Shown here in pieces: positions 14,724 to 23,313 of a DNA stretch of 26,703 nt; the first letter of the stretch is position 1, and the number at the start of each line of letters is the position of its first letter. The stretch covers positions 1 to 26,703 of the forward strand of contig URDM01000040.1 of the NCBI GenBank assembly GCA_900546575.1, in the 5' to 3' direction. Under the pieces are notes generated by a model. The model was not told the DNA's origin, ran no database searches, and worked only from the letters and a program-made list of their open reading frames with translations. A program made the position numbers and the translations under genes. Source of the stretch: an uncultured Prevotella sp. GTDB lineage: Bacteria > Bacteroidota > Bacteroidia > Bacteroidales > Bacteroidaceae.

Positions 14724-14890
14724 TTAGGAATGATGAATGAGGAATGTTGAATGAGGAATGGTCGGCGAAGCCGATGAAGAATTATTCAATGAAGAATTAA
14801 TAAATTCCACACTCCACATTCCACATTCCACACTCCACATTGCGGCTCTGCCGCAACCAATTCAACATTTAACATTCAACACTCAACATT
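14724..14890. repeat. 7-bp-period inverted repeat array abutting the aminotransferase start
   Basis: The left part has heptads such as GAATGTT and GAATGAG; the right part has the opposite strand, ATTCCAC or ATTCAAC, in head-to-tail register up to the ATG at 14891. GC-rich mini-hairpins (TCGGCGAAGCCGA and GCGGCTCTGCCGC) punctuate it. The two sides can fold into a long imperfect hairpin. The array forms the entire pheA-aminotransferase spacer. Confidence 0.8.
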
Positions 14891-16057
14891 ATGACAATAC
14901 AACCCGCCGACCGACTTTCGTTGGTCCAAGAATATTACTTCTCGCGCAAGCTCAAAGAGGTTGCCAAACTGAATGCAGAGGGACAGGACATCATTTCCCT
15001 CGCTATAGGATCGCCCGACATGCCACCGTCGAAGCAGACTATCGACAAACTGTGTGAGGTGGCATCAAAGCCCGAGTCGCATGGCTATCAGCCCACAATG
15101 GGTACTCCGGAGCTACGTGAGGCAATGGCGGGATTCTACAAGCGCTGGTATGGTGTCGAAGTTGACCCGAAGACCGAGGTGCAACCGCTCATAGGTTCGA
15201 AGGAAGGCATTCTGCATGTGACGCTGGCCTTTGTCAATCCGGGCGAACAGGTGCTGGTGCCCAATCCGGGTTATCCTACCTACACTTCGTTGAGCAAGAT
15301 TCTCGGTGCCGAGATTGTCAACTACAATCTGCGTGAGGACAACGGATGGCAGCCCGACTTTGACGAACTGGAGAAGATGGACCTCTCGCGTGTCAGACTG
15401 ATGTGGACCAACTATCCTAATATGCCTACCGGTGGCAACGCTCGTCGCGAAACCTACGAACGACTCGTTGCATTCGCCCAAAAGCACAACATTGTGGTGG
15501 TGAACGACAATCCTTATTCGTTCATCTTGAACGACAATCCGATGTCGCTGCTGCAGGTGCCAGGTGCAAAGGACTGCTGCATTGAGTTCAACTCTATGTC
15601 GAAGAGCCACAACATGCCGGGTTGGCGTGTGGGAATGTGCGTATCAAACCCCACTTTCATCTCGTGGATATTGAAGATAAAGAGCAACATCGATTCGGGT
15701 ACATTCCGTGGAATACAGCTCGCAGCTGCCGAGGCTTACAATACCAACACTCCCGAATGGCACCGCGAGGCTAACATCACCACCTACCGTCGTCGTCGCG
15801 ACATTGCCGAGCAGATAATGACCGAACTCGGATGTACGTTCGACCCCAATCAGGTGGGAATGTTTCTTTGGGGAAAGATTCCCGAGAAGTATAAGGATTG
15901 CGAGGAGCTTACCGAGCGTGTACTGCACGAGGCACGGGTGTTCATCACTCCTGGATTCATCTTCGGAAGCAACGGACAGCGATACATACGAATCAGTCTG
16001 TGCGCCAAGGACGAGAAAATCAAGGAGGCGCTGGAGAGAGTGAAGGGAATGAAATAG
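14891..16057 (+). CDS. class I/II PLP-dependent aminotransferase, probable aromatic aminotransferase
   Basis: This 388-residue fold-type I aminotransferase has SLAIGSPDMPPS near the N-terminus, GYQPTMGTPELREAM, the NPGYPTY region, NYPNMPTGG (the Asn that contacts PLP), VVVNDNPYSF, and the Schiff-base Lys238 in NSMSKSHNMPGWRVG. RYIRISLC near the end holds the carboxylate-binding Arg. Its place between pheA and the DAHP synthase/chorismate mutase gene makes phenylpyruvate and 4-hydroxyphenylpyruvate the likely substrates, giving Phe and Tyr. Family membership is clear, but specificity is inferred from context; related enzymes act on aspartate or LL-diaminopimelate. Confidence 0.88.
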   Translation: MTIQPADRLSLVQEYYFSRKLKEVAKLNAEGQDIISLAIGSPDMPPSKQTIDKLCEVASKPESHGYQPTMGTPELREAMAGFYKRWYGVEVDPKTEVQPLIGSKEGILHVTLAFVNPGEQVLVPNPGYPTYTSLSKILGAEIVNYNLREDNGWQPDFDELEKMDLSRVRLMWTNYPNMPTGGNARRETYERLVAFAQKHNIVVVNDNPYSFILNDNPMSLLQVPGAKDCCIEFNSMSKSHNMPGWRVGMCVSNPTFISWILKIKSNIDSGTFRGIQLAAAEAYNTNTPEWHREANITTYRRRRDIAEQIMTELGCTFDPNQVGMFLWGKIPEKYKDCEELTERVLHEARVFITPGFIFGSNGQRYIRISLCAKDEKIKEALERVKGMK

Positions 16058-16060
16058 AAA

Positions 16061-16100
16061 GCCCTACCCCCAGCCCCTCCCCCGTAGGGAGGGGAGTGAT
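16061..16100 (+). repeat. REP-like palindrome, copy 3 (left member of inverted pair)
   Basis: CCCTACCCCCAGCCCCTCCC with CCGTA loop and GGGAGGGG, starting three bases after the aminotransferase stop. It faces copy 4 at 16179 in opposite orientation. Confidence 0.8.
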
Positions 16101-16178
16101 GTGCACAGCTAATAAAAAAATAGAGAGTATAAAGAAATAAGATAATAAGAAATACAATAATAACAAAATAAGCCTTAC

Positions 16179-16222
16179 ATACTACTCCCCTCCCTACGGG
16201 GGAGGGGCAATGGGGTAGGGCT
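16179..16222 (-). repeat. REP-like palindrome, copy 4 (right member, inverted)
   Basis: The reverse complement of the element (ACTCCCCTCCC, TACGG, GGGAGGGG, then GGGGTAGGGCT). With copy 3 it forms an inverted pair separated by an A-rich spacer of about 78 bases, with the next gene starting 17 bases later. Confidence 0.8.
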
Positions 16223-16239
16223 TCTAAACGATTACGACT

Positions 16240-17307
16240 ATGGATTTAGAATTACAGCCATTAAACTTACCGAGTGACAACCCACGCCCATTCGTAATTG
16301 CCGGACCGTGTTCGGCTGAGACCGAAGAGCAAGTAATGACAACTGCACAGCAGCTCAAGAAGCTTGGATGCAAGATGTTCCGTGCCGGTATATGGAAACC
16401 GCGTACCAAACCGGGTGGCTTCGAGGGCAACGGCGAGGTGGCTTTGCCTTGGATGAAGCAGGTGAAGGAAGAGACAGGCATGCTCACAGCTACTGAGGTG
16501 GCAACTCCTGAGCACGTGGAACTGGCTCTGAAGTATGGCATCGACATATTGTGGGTGGGAGCGCGCACATCTGCCAACCCGTTCGCCATGCAGGCACTTG
16601 CCGACAGCCTTAAGGGTGTTGACGTTCCGGTGTTCGTGAAGAACCCTGTCAATCCCGACCTTGAGCTGTGGATTGGTGCTATGGAGCGTATCAATCAGGC
16701 TGGCGTAAAGCGTATGGCTGCCATCCATCGCGGTTTCTCAAGCTTCGACAAGAAAATTTACCGCAACCTGCCTATGTGGCAGATTCCAATCGAGTTGCGC
16801 CGCCGCATACCAGACCTGCCTATCATCTGCGACCCGAGCCATATTGGCGGTCGACGCGAACTGATTGCTCCGCTCTGCCAGCAGGCTATGGACCTTGGTT
16901 TCGACGGACTTATGGTAGAGAGCCATTGCTCGCCCGACAGCGCATGGAGCGATGCCAAGCAGCAGGTTACTCCCGATGTGCTCGACTACATTCTCGGACT
17001 GCTCGTAGTGCGTTCGGAGACTGTTACCACCGAGGGCATTCACGAATTGCGCAAGCAGATTGACGAACTCGACAACAGCTTGATGGAACTTCTTGCCAAG
17101 CGTATGCGTGTGTGCCGCGAGATTGGCCAGTACAAGAAGGAGCACAACATGACTATTCTTCAGACCGTACGCTACAACGAGATTCTCGACAAGCGTGGAG
17201 CACAAGGTTCGCTCTGTGGTATGGACTCGGAGTTTGTCAAGGAAATCTTCGAGCACATACACGAGGAGTCGGTAAGACAGCAGATGGAGATAATAAACCA
17301 GAAGTAA
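16240..17307 (+). CDS. bifunctional DAHP synthase / chorismate mutase
   Basis: This 355-residue cytoplasmic enzyme has two parts. Residues about 1-260 are a class I (KDO8P-synthase-like) 3-deoxy-7-phosphoheptulonate synthase: GPCSAE (22-27), FRAGIWKPRTKPGGFEG, TEVATPEHVELA, WVGARTSANPF, VFVKNPVNPD and DPSHIGG with GLMVESHCSPD. Residues about 264-350 form an AroQ-type chorismate mutase helix bundle (ELRKQIDELDNSLMELLAKR, IGQYKKE). It therefore covers both the first step of the shikimate pathway and the branch-point reaction chorismate to prephenate. This fusion is common in Bacteroidetes, where the mutase part can also serve as the regulatory domain. Prephenate then goes to PheA or TyrA, encoded on either side. 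Confidence 0.92.
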   Translation: MDLELQPLNLPSDNPRPFVIAGPCSAETEEQVMTTAQQLKKLGCKMFRAGIWKPRTKPGGFEGNGEVALPWMKQVKEETGMLTATEVATPEHVELALKYGIDILWVGARTSANPFAMQALADSLKGVDVPVFVKNPVNPDLELWIGAMERINQAGVKRMAAIHRGFSSFDKKIYRNLPMWQIPIELRRRIPDLPIICDPSHIGGRRELIAPLCQQAMDLGFDGLMVESHCSPDSAWSDAKQQVTPDVLDYILGLLVVRSETVTTEGIHELRKQIDELDNSLMELLAKRMRVCREIGQYKKEHNMTILQTVRYNEILDKRGAQGSLCGMDSEFVKEIFEHIHEESVRQQMEIINQK

Positions 17308-17539
17308 TGTTGAATGTTGAGTGTTGAATGTGGAATGGTTGCGCGTTGCGCAATGTTGAATGTTGAATGTGGAATGTGGAATGGTCGGCAAAGCCGATGA
17401 AGAATTATTCCACACTCTACACTCTACATTCAACACTCCACATTCAACATTCAACACTCTACATTCAACATTCCTCATTCAACATTGCGGCATCGCCGCA
17501 ACCATTCAACATTCACCATTCAACACTCAACATTCAAAT
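17308..17539. repeat. long 7-bp-period inverted repeat array before tyrA
   Basis: From the stop codon of the previous gene to the tyrA ATG the DNA is almost all heptads: GTTGAAT or GTGGAAT on the left, then ATTCAAC, ATTCCAC and ACTCTAC on the right. It contains short GC hairpins (TTGCGCGTTGCGCAA, TCGGCAAAGCCGA and GCGGCATCGCCGC). It is the longer relative of the array at 14724. In-frame translation upstream of tyrA through it is spurious. Confidence 0.85.
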
Positions 17540-18331
17540 ATGAAAATACTTGTTCTTGGTGCCGGCAAGATGGGCAGTTTCTTTCTCGACGTTCTCAGCT
17601 TCGACCATGAGACAGCTGTATACGAGAAAGATCCGAAGCGCATGCGCTTCACTTACAACTGCCAGCGTTTCACCACGCTCGACGAGATAAAGGAGTTTCA
17701 GCCGCAGCTCGTCATCAATGCCGTTACACTAAAATATACTATATCAGCTTTCAAGGAAGTTATGCCCGTGCTTCCCGACGACTGCATCATCAGCGACATA
17801 TCGTCTGTCAAGACCAGTCTGAAGGAATTTTACGAGCAGTCGGGACATCCATACGTCTCTACTCACCCGATGTTCGGTCCTACATTCGCCAACCTCGGAC
17901 AACTCTCGGAGGAGAATGCCATCATCATTACTGAGGGCGACTATATGGGTCGCATCTTCTTTAAGGACCTCTATGCACGATTGGGACTCAACATCTACGA
18001 GTACACCTTCGAGGAGCACGACAAGACTGTGGCTTACTCATTGAGCACGCCATTCGTCAGCACTTTCGTCTTCTCGGCTGTCATGAAGCATCAGGATGCA
18101 CCGGGCACAACATTCAAGCGCCATCTGCGCATAGCTAAGGGAGTGCTCAACGAGGACGACTATCTGTTGCAGGAAATTCTGTTCAACCCGTACACCAGTG
18201 GACAGGTGGCACAGATACGCGAAGAACTTGGCGAACTGATTGACATCATCGACAATAAGGATGCCAAGCGTATGAAGGCTTATCTCACAAAGATTCGCAA
18301 CAACGTTAAGCAGGATATAGAAAATATATAA
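17540..18331 (+). CDS. tyrA: prephenate dehydrogenase
   Basis: This 263-residue NAD(P)-dependent cytoplasmic enzyme converts prephenate to 4-hydroxyphenylpyruvate, the tyrosine precursor. The N-terminus is a Rossmann dinucleotide-binding fold (MKILVLGAGKMG, glycines in 7-12), followed by ISDISSVKTSL and the family motif HPMFGP (109-114). A helical C-terminal domain (LSTPFVSTFVFSAVM, then TFKRHLRIAKGVL) completes it. No ACT or chorismate mutase part is present. ATG 17540 is chosen because the Rossmann strand starts directly after it; the open frame back to 17360 is repeat DNA. The next gene begins six bases after the stop. Confidence 0.9.
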   Translation: MKILVLGAGKMGSFFLDVLSFDHETAVYEKDPKRMRFTYNCQRFTTLDEIKEFQPQLVINAVTLKYTISAFKEVMPVLPDDCIISDISSVKTSLKEFYEQSGHPYVSTHPMFGPTFANLGQLSEENAIIITEGDYMGRIFFKDLYARLGLNIYEYTFEEHDKTVAYSLSTPFVSTFVFSAVMKHQDAPGTTFKRHLRIAKGVLNEDDYLLQEILFNPYTSGQVAQIREELGELIDIIDNKDAKRMKAYLTKIRNNVKQDIENI

Positions 18332-18337
18332 TCCTCT

Positions 18338-19348
18338 ATGAGTCTGTCGATACTTCTAATTTCCCTCTTCACATTTGTAGAACTCAACTGCGAGAACCTC
18401 TTCGACTGCCAGCACGACTCGTTGAAGAACGACACCGAGTTTCTGCCAGACGGGGCGTATCATTGGACACGTACTCGCTATTGGCAGAAGCTTGATAGGA
18501 TAGGGCAGACCATCTTGTCGTGTGGCGAACAGCAGGTGGCCAACCAACAGTCAGCAAAAAGCCAAGTGGCAAAGCGAAAAGTGAGAGGAGCGAATAATGG
18601 CAAGTCTTGGCAGTTGCCCGATATGGTGGCTCTGTGCGAGGTGGAGAACGACAGCGTGCTTCGCGATCTCACCAGGCGCAGCCTGTTGCGCAACGCCCGA
18701 TACGAGTATGTGATGACCGATTCGCCCGACGAGCGTGGCATTGATGTGGCGCTGATGTATTCGCCCTATTCGTTCAGATTGATAGAGAGCCACAGCGTCA
18801 GAGTGAACCCCGTAAAGGGCATGCGTCCCACTCGCGACATCCTTTATGCCTCGGGTGTGACAGCTTCGGGCGACACCTTGCATGTCATAGTGGCGCATCT
18901 GCCGAGCCGTCGTGGTGGCGAGAAGTATTCACGCCCGTTTCGTGTGGCTGCTGCCAGACAGGTGGCAGCCGTAATAGACTCTATATATAATAATGTATCG
19001 GTAGAAGCAAAGATTATAGTAGCAGGCGACTTCAACGACTACAGCTATTCGGAGAGCTTACAGCTGTTGCGCAGCAAGCGTATGGTCGAAGTGTCGCAAG
19101 GAGCCAAGGGACGCAATGGTGCAGAGGGAACTTATAGATACCAAGGGCAGTGGGGCAGTCTTGACCACATACTTACGAGCAGGAATCTGGCTGATGGTCT
19201 GATTGAATGCTACATCAACGATGCCGAATTTCTGATAGAACATGACGAGAAATATGGTGGTGTAAAACCGCATCGCAATTATATCGGGCCACGCTATAAT
19301 AATGGTTTCAGCGACCATCTGCCACTTGTGGCAAGGTTCGGATGGTGA
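18338..19348 (+). CDS. endonuclease/exonuclease/phosphatase family protein
   Basis: This 336-residue protein has a short hydrophobic N-terminus (SLSILLISLFTF), possibly a signal segment. It then shows the EEP (DNase I-like) fold: VELNCENLFD, the catalytic Glu in ALCEVEN, RGIDVALMY, HVIVAHLPSRRGG, GDFND (230-234), the LDHIL strand and SDHLPLVA (325-332). These provide metal-binding and catalytic residues for phosphodiester or phosphomonoester hydrolysis; the substrate is unknown. A Gln/Lys-rich insert near residues 66-88 (QQVANQQSAKSQVAKRKV) looks unstructured. It follows tyrA by six bases, so it is probably the last gene of the operon, although no link to aromatic amino acids is evident. Confidence 0.85.
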   Translation: MSLSILLISLFTFVELNCENLFDCQHDSLKNDTEFLPDGAYHWTRTRYWQKLDRIGQTILSCGEQQVANQQSAKSQVAKRKVRGANNGKSWQLPDMVALCEVENDSVLRDLTRRSLLRNARYEYVMTDSPDERGIDVALMYSPYSFRLIESHSVRVNPVKGMRPTRDILYASGVTASGDTLHVIVAHLPSRRGGEKYSRPFRVAAARQVAAVIDSIYNNVSVEAKIIVAGDFNDYSYSESLQLLRSKRMVEVSQGAKGRNGAEGTYRYQGQWGSLDHILTSRNLADGLIECYINDAEFLIEHDEKYGGVKPHRNYIGPRYNNGFSDHLPLVARFGW

Positions 19349-19454
19349 AGCCTTGGTACAGAGGCAAAAGAAAGAATGTGCTAACAAACCGAAACTTTTT
19401 GCCCACACTTTGATTGCAAATTGTCTGTATAGTTGATTTTTTTAGAACGAAATT

Positions 19455-19486
19455 ATTGGTAGTTATGTAAAATCTGATTACCTTTG
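19455..19486 (+). promoter_or_regulatory. promoter of the ilv operon
   Basis: ATTG at 19455-19458, a 20-base spacer and TACCTTTG at 19479-19486. A leader of about 120 bases follows; its first bases (CAATAG at about 19491 with CTATTG at about 19513) can form a small 5' hairpin. I found no leader peptide rich in Ile, Leu or Val. Confidence 0.65.
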
Positions 19487-19614
19487 CAGCAATAGATAGT
19501 GTTCAAGGATAGCTATTGTAGAAAATCGGCTTGCCCCTACGATGAATTCAAGGCGATAGATATGGGACACTTTTATGGAAGAGAATAAAAGAAATAGATA
19601 AAATTAGAAACAAT

Positions 19615-21420
19615 ATGCAAATGAAACATCAGTTAAGAAGCGCAGTGTGTACTGAAGGCCGCCGTATGGCAGGAGCTCGCGCTCTTTGGGTAGCCGCAGG
19701 TATGAAACATGAACAGTTTGGCAAACCCATTATTGCTATTGTCAACTCGTTCACACAGTTTGTACCGGGTCACACACATCTGCATGAGATTGGACAGATT
19801 GTGAAGAAGGAAATTGAGAGTATGGGTTGCTATGCTGCCGAGTTCAACACCATCGCCATTGACGACGGTATCGCTATGGGACACGACGGTATGTTGTATT
19901 CTTTGCCGTCGCGCGACATTATCGCTGACTCGGTGGAATACATGGTCAACGCCCACAAGGCTGATGCTATGATTTGCATTTCCAATTGCGACAAGATTAC
20001 TCCGGGTATGCTTATGGCTTCTATGCGCCTTAACATCCCTACCGTGTTCTGCTCGGGCGGACCTATGGAGGCTGGTCGTTGGAATGGCGAAAATGCCGAC
20101 CTTATCACAGCCATGATCAAGGGTGCCGACAAGACCGTGTCCGACGACGAACTGGAGAAGATTGAGAAGTGCTCGTGTCCGGGATGCGGATGCTGCTCGG
20201 GCATGTTCACAGCCAACTCCATGAACTCTCTTACCGAGGCTATCGGTATGGCTCTGCCTGGCAACGGCACCATCCTCGCAACTCACAAGAACCGTATCGA
20301 ACTCTTCAAGGCAGCTGCACGCCAGATTGTGAAGAACGCCTTCGCCTACTATCAGGACGGCGACGAGAGCGTGTTGCCGCGCAGCATAGCCACTCGCGAC
20401 GCTTTCCTCAATGCCATGACTCTCGACATTGCCATGGGTGGCAGCACCAACACCGTGCTCCACTTGCTCGCTATCGCTCAGGAGGCTGAGACCGAATTCA
20501 CAATGGCTGACATCGACCGCTTGAGCCGTCACGTGCCTTGCCTGTGCAAGCTCTCGCCGAATACTCAGAAGTATAGCGTACAGGAGTGCAACCGTGCAGG
20601 TGGTATTCTCGGAATTTTGAACGAGCTGAACCGTGGCGGACTCATTCACGGCGACGTGAAGCGAGTTGACGGAATGACGCTTGCCGAGGCTATGGCCGAA
20701 TACGACATTACAGGCGAAAGCATTTCAGCCGAAGCCGATCGTATTTATCACAGCGCACCGGGCAGAAAGTTCTCTACACAGATGGGCAGTCAAGACGCTC
20801 AGTGGGAGTCGCTCGATGCCGACCGTGAGAATGGTTGCATACGCTCGCTCTCTCACGCCTATACCAAGGATGGCGGACTGGCTGTGCTCTTCGGCAACAT
20901 TGCCCAGGATGGCTGCGTGGTTAAGACAGCAGGTGTAGACCCGTCAATATGGAAGTTCAGCGGTCCTGCCAAGGTGTTCGACTCACAGGAGGCAGCTTGC
21001 GAGGGCATCCTCGGTGGCAAGATCAAGAGTGGCGACTGCGTTGTCATCACTCACGAGGGTCCAAAGGGCGGTCCGGGTATGCAGGAGATGCTCTATCCTA
21101 CATCTTATATCAAGAGTATGCACCTCGGCAAGGAGTGCGCACTCATAACCGACGGACGTTTCTCGGGCGGTACGTCAGGACTCAGCATCGGACACATCTC
21201 GCCTGAGGCAGCAGCTGGTGGCAATATCGGAAAGATAAAGGATGGCGACATCATCGAGATTGACATCCCCAACCGTTCAATCAATGTGAAGCTCAGCGAC
21301 GAGGAACTTGCAGCACGTCCGCAGCAGCCGCTGACACGCGACCGCCATGTGAGCAAGGCATTGCGTGCATACGCACAGAGCGTAAGCTCGGCAGATAAGG
21401 GTGGAGTGAGAATAATATAA
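19615..21420 (+). CDS. ilvD: dihydroxy-acid dehydratase
   Basis: This 601-residue cytoplasmic Fe-S enzyme dehydrates 2,3-dihydroxy-isovalerate and 2,3-dihydroxy-3-methylvalerate to the keto acids of valine and isoleucine. Diagnostic features are the Fe-S cysteines in ISNCDKITPGM (about 124) and CPGCGCCSGMFTANSM (about 188-203), IAMGHDGM near residue 85, GGSTNTVLHLLAI and the C-terminal GRFSGGTSGLSIGHISPEAA. Length is close to the usual 555-620. ATG 19615 is used; Met3 at 19621 is an equal alternative. It opens the operon, about 130 bases from the promoter. Confidence 0.96.
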   Translation: MQMKHQLRSAVCTEGRRMAGARALWVAAGMKHEQFGKPIIAIVNSFTQFVPGHTHLHEIGQIVKKEIESMGCYAAEFNTIAIDDGIAMGHDGMLYSLPSRDIIADSVEYMVNAHKADAMICISNCDKITPGMLMASMRLNIPTVFCSGGPMEAGRWNGENADLITAMIKGADKTVSDDELEKIEKCSCPGCGCCSGMFTANSMNSLTEAIGMALPGNGTILATHKNRIELFKAAARQIVKNAFAYYQDGDESVLPRSIATRDAFLNAMTLDIAMGGSTNTVLHLLAIAQEAETEFTMADIDRLSRHVPCLCKLSPNTQKYSVQECNRAGGILGILNELNRGGLIHGDVKRVDGMTLAEAMAEYDITGESISAEADRIYHSAPGRKFSTQMGSQDAQWESLDADRENGCIRSLSHAYTKDGGLAVLFGNIAQDGCVVKTAGVDPSIWKFSGPAKVFDSQEAACEGILGGKIKSGDCVVITHEGPKGGPGMQEMLYPTSYIKSMHLGKECALITDGRFSGGTSGLSIGHISPEAAAGGNIGKIKDGDIIEIDIPNRSINVKLSDEELAARPQQPLTRDRHVSKALRAYAQSVSSADKGGVRII

Positions 21421-21428
21421 AAAACGAA

Positions 21429-21472
21429 GCCCTACCCCCGGCCCCTCCCCCGTAGGGAGGGGAGTGGTATGC
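21429..21472 (+). repeat. REP-like palindrome, copy 5, inside the ilv operon
   Basis: CCCTACCCCCGGCCCCTCCC, loop CCGTA, GGGAGGGG and AGTGGTATGC, between ilvD and ilvB. Confidence 0.8.
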
Positions 21473-21580
21473 TTTGTAGCTGACAAGGGGGCTGATGCGA
21501 TGATGATTGACTGATAATATAATGTGAGAGAAATAAATAAGTGTAATAATAAAAATTCCCCGACGGTGGGGCTTTACAAT

Positions 21581-23290
21581 ATGGAACAGATAACAGGAGC
21601 AGAAGCCTTGATGCGTTCTCTCAAGAACGAGGGTGTTAAAACCATCTTCGGCTATCCCGGCGGAGCTATAATGCCGGTGTTTGATGCTCTCTACGACTAT
21701 ACGAGAGGAGAGAAGAAAGCTTTCGACCATATACTCGTGCGTCATGAACAGGCGGCTGCACATGCAGCTGAGGGTTTCTCGCGCGTTAGTGGTGAGGTAG
21801 GAGTGTGCTTGGTTACGAGCGGTCCGGGCGTTACCAACACTTTGACAGGTGTTGCCGATGCCATGATTGACTCTACGCCTATTGTCGTCATTGCCGGACA
21901 GGTGGGCGTGAGCGCACTTGGCACAGACGCTTTTCAGGAGGTCGACCTCGTAGGTTTGGCTCAGCCTATCAGCAAATGGAGCTATCAGATACGTCGTCCC
22001 GAGGATATAGCATGGGCCATAAGCCGTGCATTCTACATTGCACGCACCGGTCGTCCGGGACCGGTCGTAATCGACTTCCCCAAGAGTGCACAGGTGAGCA
22101 CATGCGAGTGGCAGCCGGCTAAGGTTACGTCGGTACGCAGCTACGACCCTTATCCAAAGATTCAGGACGACCATGTGGCAGCAGCAGCCCAGCTTATCAA
22201 CAATGCCAAGCGTCCGTTGGCGCTTGTAGGTCATGGAGTGGAATTAGGTGGAGCGCAGAACGAACTCGTAGAGTTTCTTGAGAAAGCCGATATTCCGGCT
22301 GCACGCACCTTGTTAGGCTTGTCGGCTTTGCCGTCCGACCATCCGCTCAACGTCGGAATGCTTGGCATGCACGGCAGCTATGCTCCTAACGTAATGACCC
22401 AGCAGGCAGATGTTATTATAGCCATAGGTATGCGTTTCAGCGACCGTGTGACTGGTCGTCTCGACACATACGCCAAGCAGGCTAAGATAATACATCTCGA
22501 CATCGACAATGTAGAGATTGACAAGAACGTGAAGACCGACGTGTCGGTAGTGGGCGACTGCAAGATGTCGTTGCCAGCCATAACCCGACTGCTCAACAAG
22601 AACGAGCACACCGAGTGGATAGAAGGCTTCAAGCCTTATCTCCAGCAGGAGACCGAGAAGGTCATCGAGCCAGCCATTCATCCTAAGGAAGGACCGCTGC
22701 TCATGGGCGAGGTAGTGAATGCCGTGGCTGAGGCTACCGATGGCGAGGCTGTTCTGGTTAATGATGTCGGTCAGAACCAGATGTTCTCTTGCCGCTACTT
22801 CAAGTACAAGCGCAAGCTGAGTGTAGTGACAAGTGGCGGACTCGGCACAATGGGATTCGGACTTCCGGCTGCTGTAGGAGCTACATTCGGTGCTCCCGAC
22901 CGCACTGTCTGCCTCTTCACAGGCGACGGCGGTTTCCAGATGAGCATTCAGGAACTTGGCACCATTATGGAGCAGCAGGCACCGGTCAAGGTGATACTGA
23001 TGAACAACAACTACCTGGGCAACGTGCGCCAGTGGCAGGACATGTTCTTCAATCATCGCCAGTCGTTCACCAAGATGCTCAATCCCGACTATCGTCAGAT
23101 ATGCAGCGGCTATCATCTCAACTACGATGTGGTGATTGACCGCAGCGACCTTCATGCTGCCATCGACAATATGCTCGCCACTCCCGGTCCGTACATCCTC
23201 GAATGTGCCATTAAGGAGGAGGACAACGTGCTGCCGATGACACCTCCCGGAAAGAGCGTTGACGAAATGCTGCTTGAGATAAATATTTAG
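21581..23290 (+). CDS. ilvB: acetolactate synthase, large (catalytic) subunit
   Basis: This 569-residue ThDP- and FAD-dependent enzyme condenses pyruvate with pyruvate or 2-ketobutyrate, the first common step to valine and isoleucine. The N-terminal domain has IFGYPGGAIMPVFDAL, the ThDP-activating Glu in RHEQAAAHAAEG, and VTSGPGVTN; the central domain has VGMLGMHG and RFSDRVTGR; the C-terminal domain has GLGTMGFGLPAAVGA and the ThDP motif GDGGFQM...NNNYLGNVRQWQ. ATG 21581 starts at MEQITGAEAL, the usual family beginning; the frame extends to a GTG at 21524 but that stretch is not family-like. A short CCCC/GGGG hairpin lies 12-20 bases before the start and might affect initiation. IlvN follows after 23 bases. 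Confidence 0.96.
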   Translation: MEQITGAEALMRSLKNEGVKTIFGYPGGAIMPVFDALYDYTRGEKKAFDHILVRHEQAAAHAAEGFSRVSGEVGVCLVTSGPGVTNTLTGVADAMIDSTPIVVIAGQVGVSALGTDAFQEVDLVGLAQPISKWSYQIRRPEDIAWAISRAFYIARTGRPGPVVIDFPKSAQVSTCEWQPAKVTSVRSYDPYPKIQDDHVAAAAQLINNAKRPLALVGHGVELGGAQNELVEFLEKADIPAARTLLGLSALPSDHPLNVGMLGMHGSYAPNVMTQQADVIIAIGMRFSDRVTGRLDTYAKQAKIIHLDIDNVEIDKNVKTDVSVVGDCKMSLPAITRLLNKNEHTEWIEGFKPYLQQETEKVIEPAIHPKEGPLLMGEVVNAVAEATDGEAVLVNDVGQNQMFSCRYFKYKRKLSVVTSGGLGTMGFGLPAAVGATFGAPDRTVCLFTGDGGFQMSIQELGTIMEQQAPVKVILMNNNYLGNVRQWQDMFFNHRQSFTKMLNPDYRQICSGYHLNYDVVIDRSDLHAAIDNMLATPGPYILECAIKEEDNVLPMTPPGKSVDEMLLEINI

Positions 23291-23313
23291 TGTTAGTTAA
23301 TAATTAAAGAAAA

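Noticed and set aside
17360..17539. N-terminal extension of tyrA
   Set aside because: It is translation of the heptad repeat array; the Rossmann fold starts at ATG 17540.
18338..18400. EEP protein as a secreted nuclease with a clear signal peptide
   Set aside because: The hydrophobic start is only about 12 residues and lacks a basic N-region or evident cleavage site, so export is left open.
19560..19590. Short ORFs in the ilvD leader as an attenuator peptide
   Set aside because: They are 4-8 codons long (MNSRR, MGHFYGRE) and lack Ile, Leu and Val; no terminator hairpin follows before ilvD.
21524..21580. GTG start extending ilvB by 19 codons
   Set aside because: The extra residues are Asn/Lys-rich and not part of the family; ATG 21581 gives the usual N-terminus.
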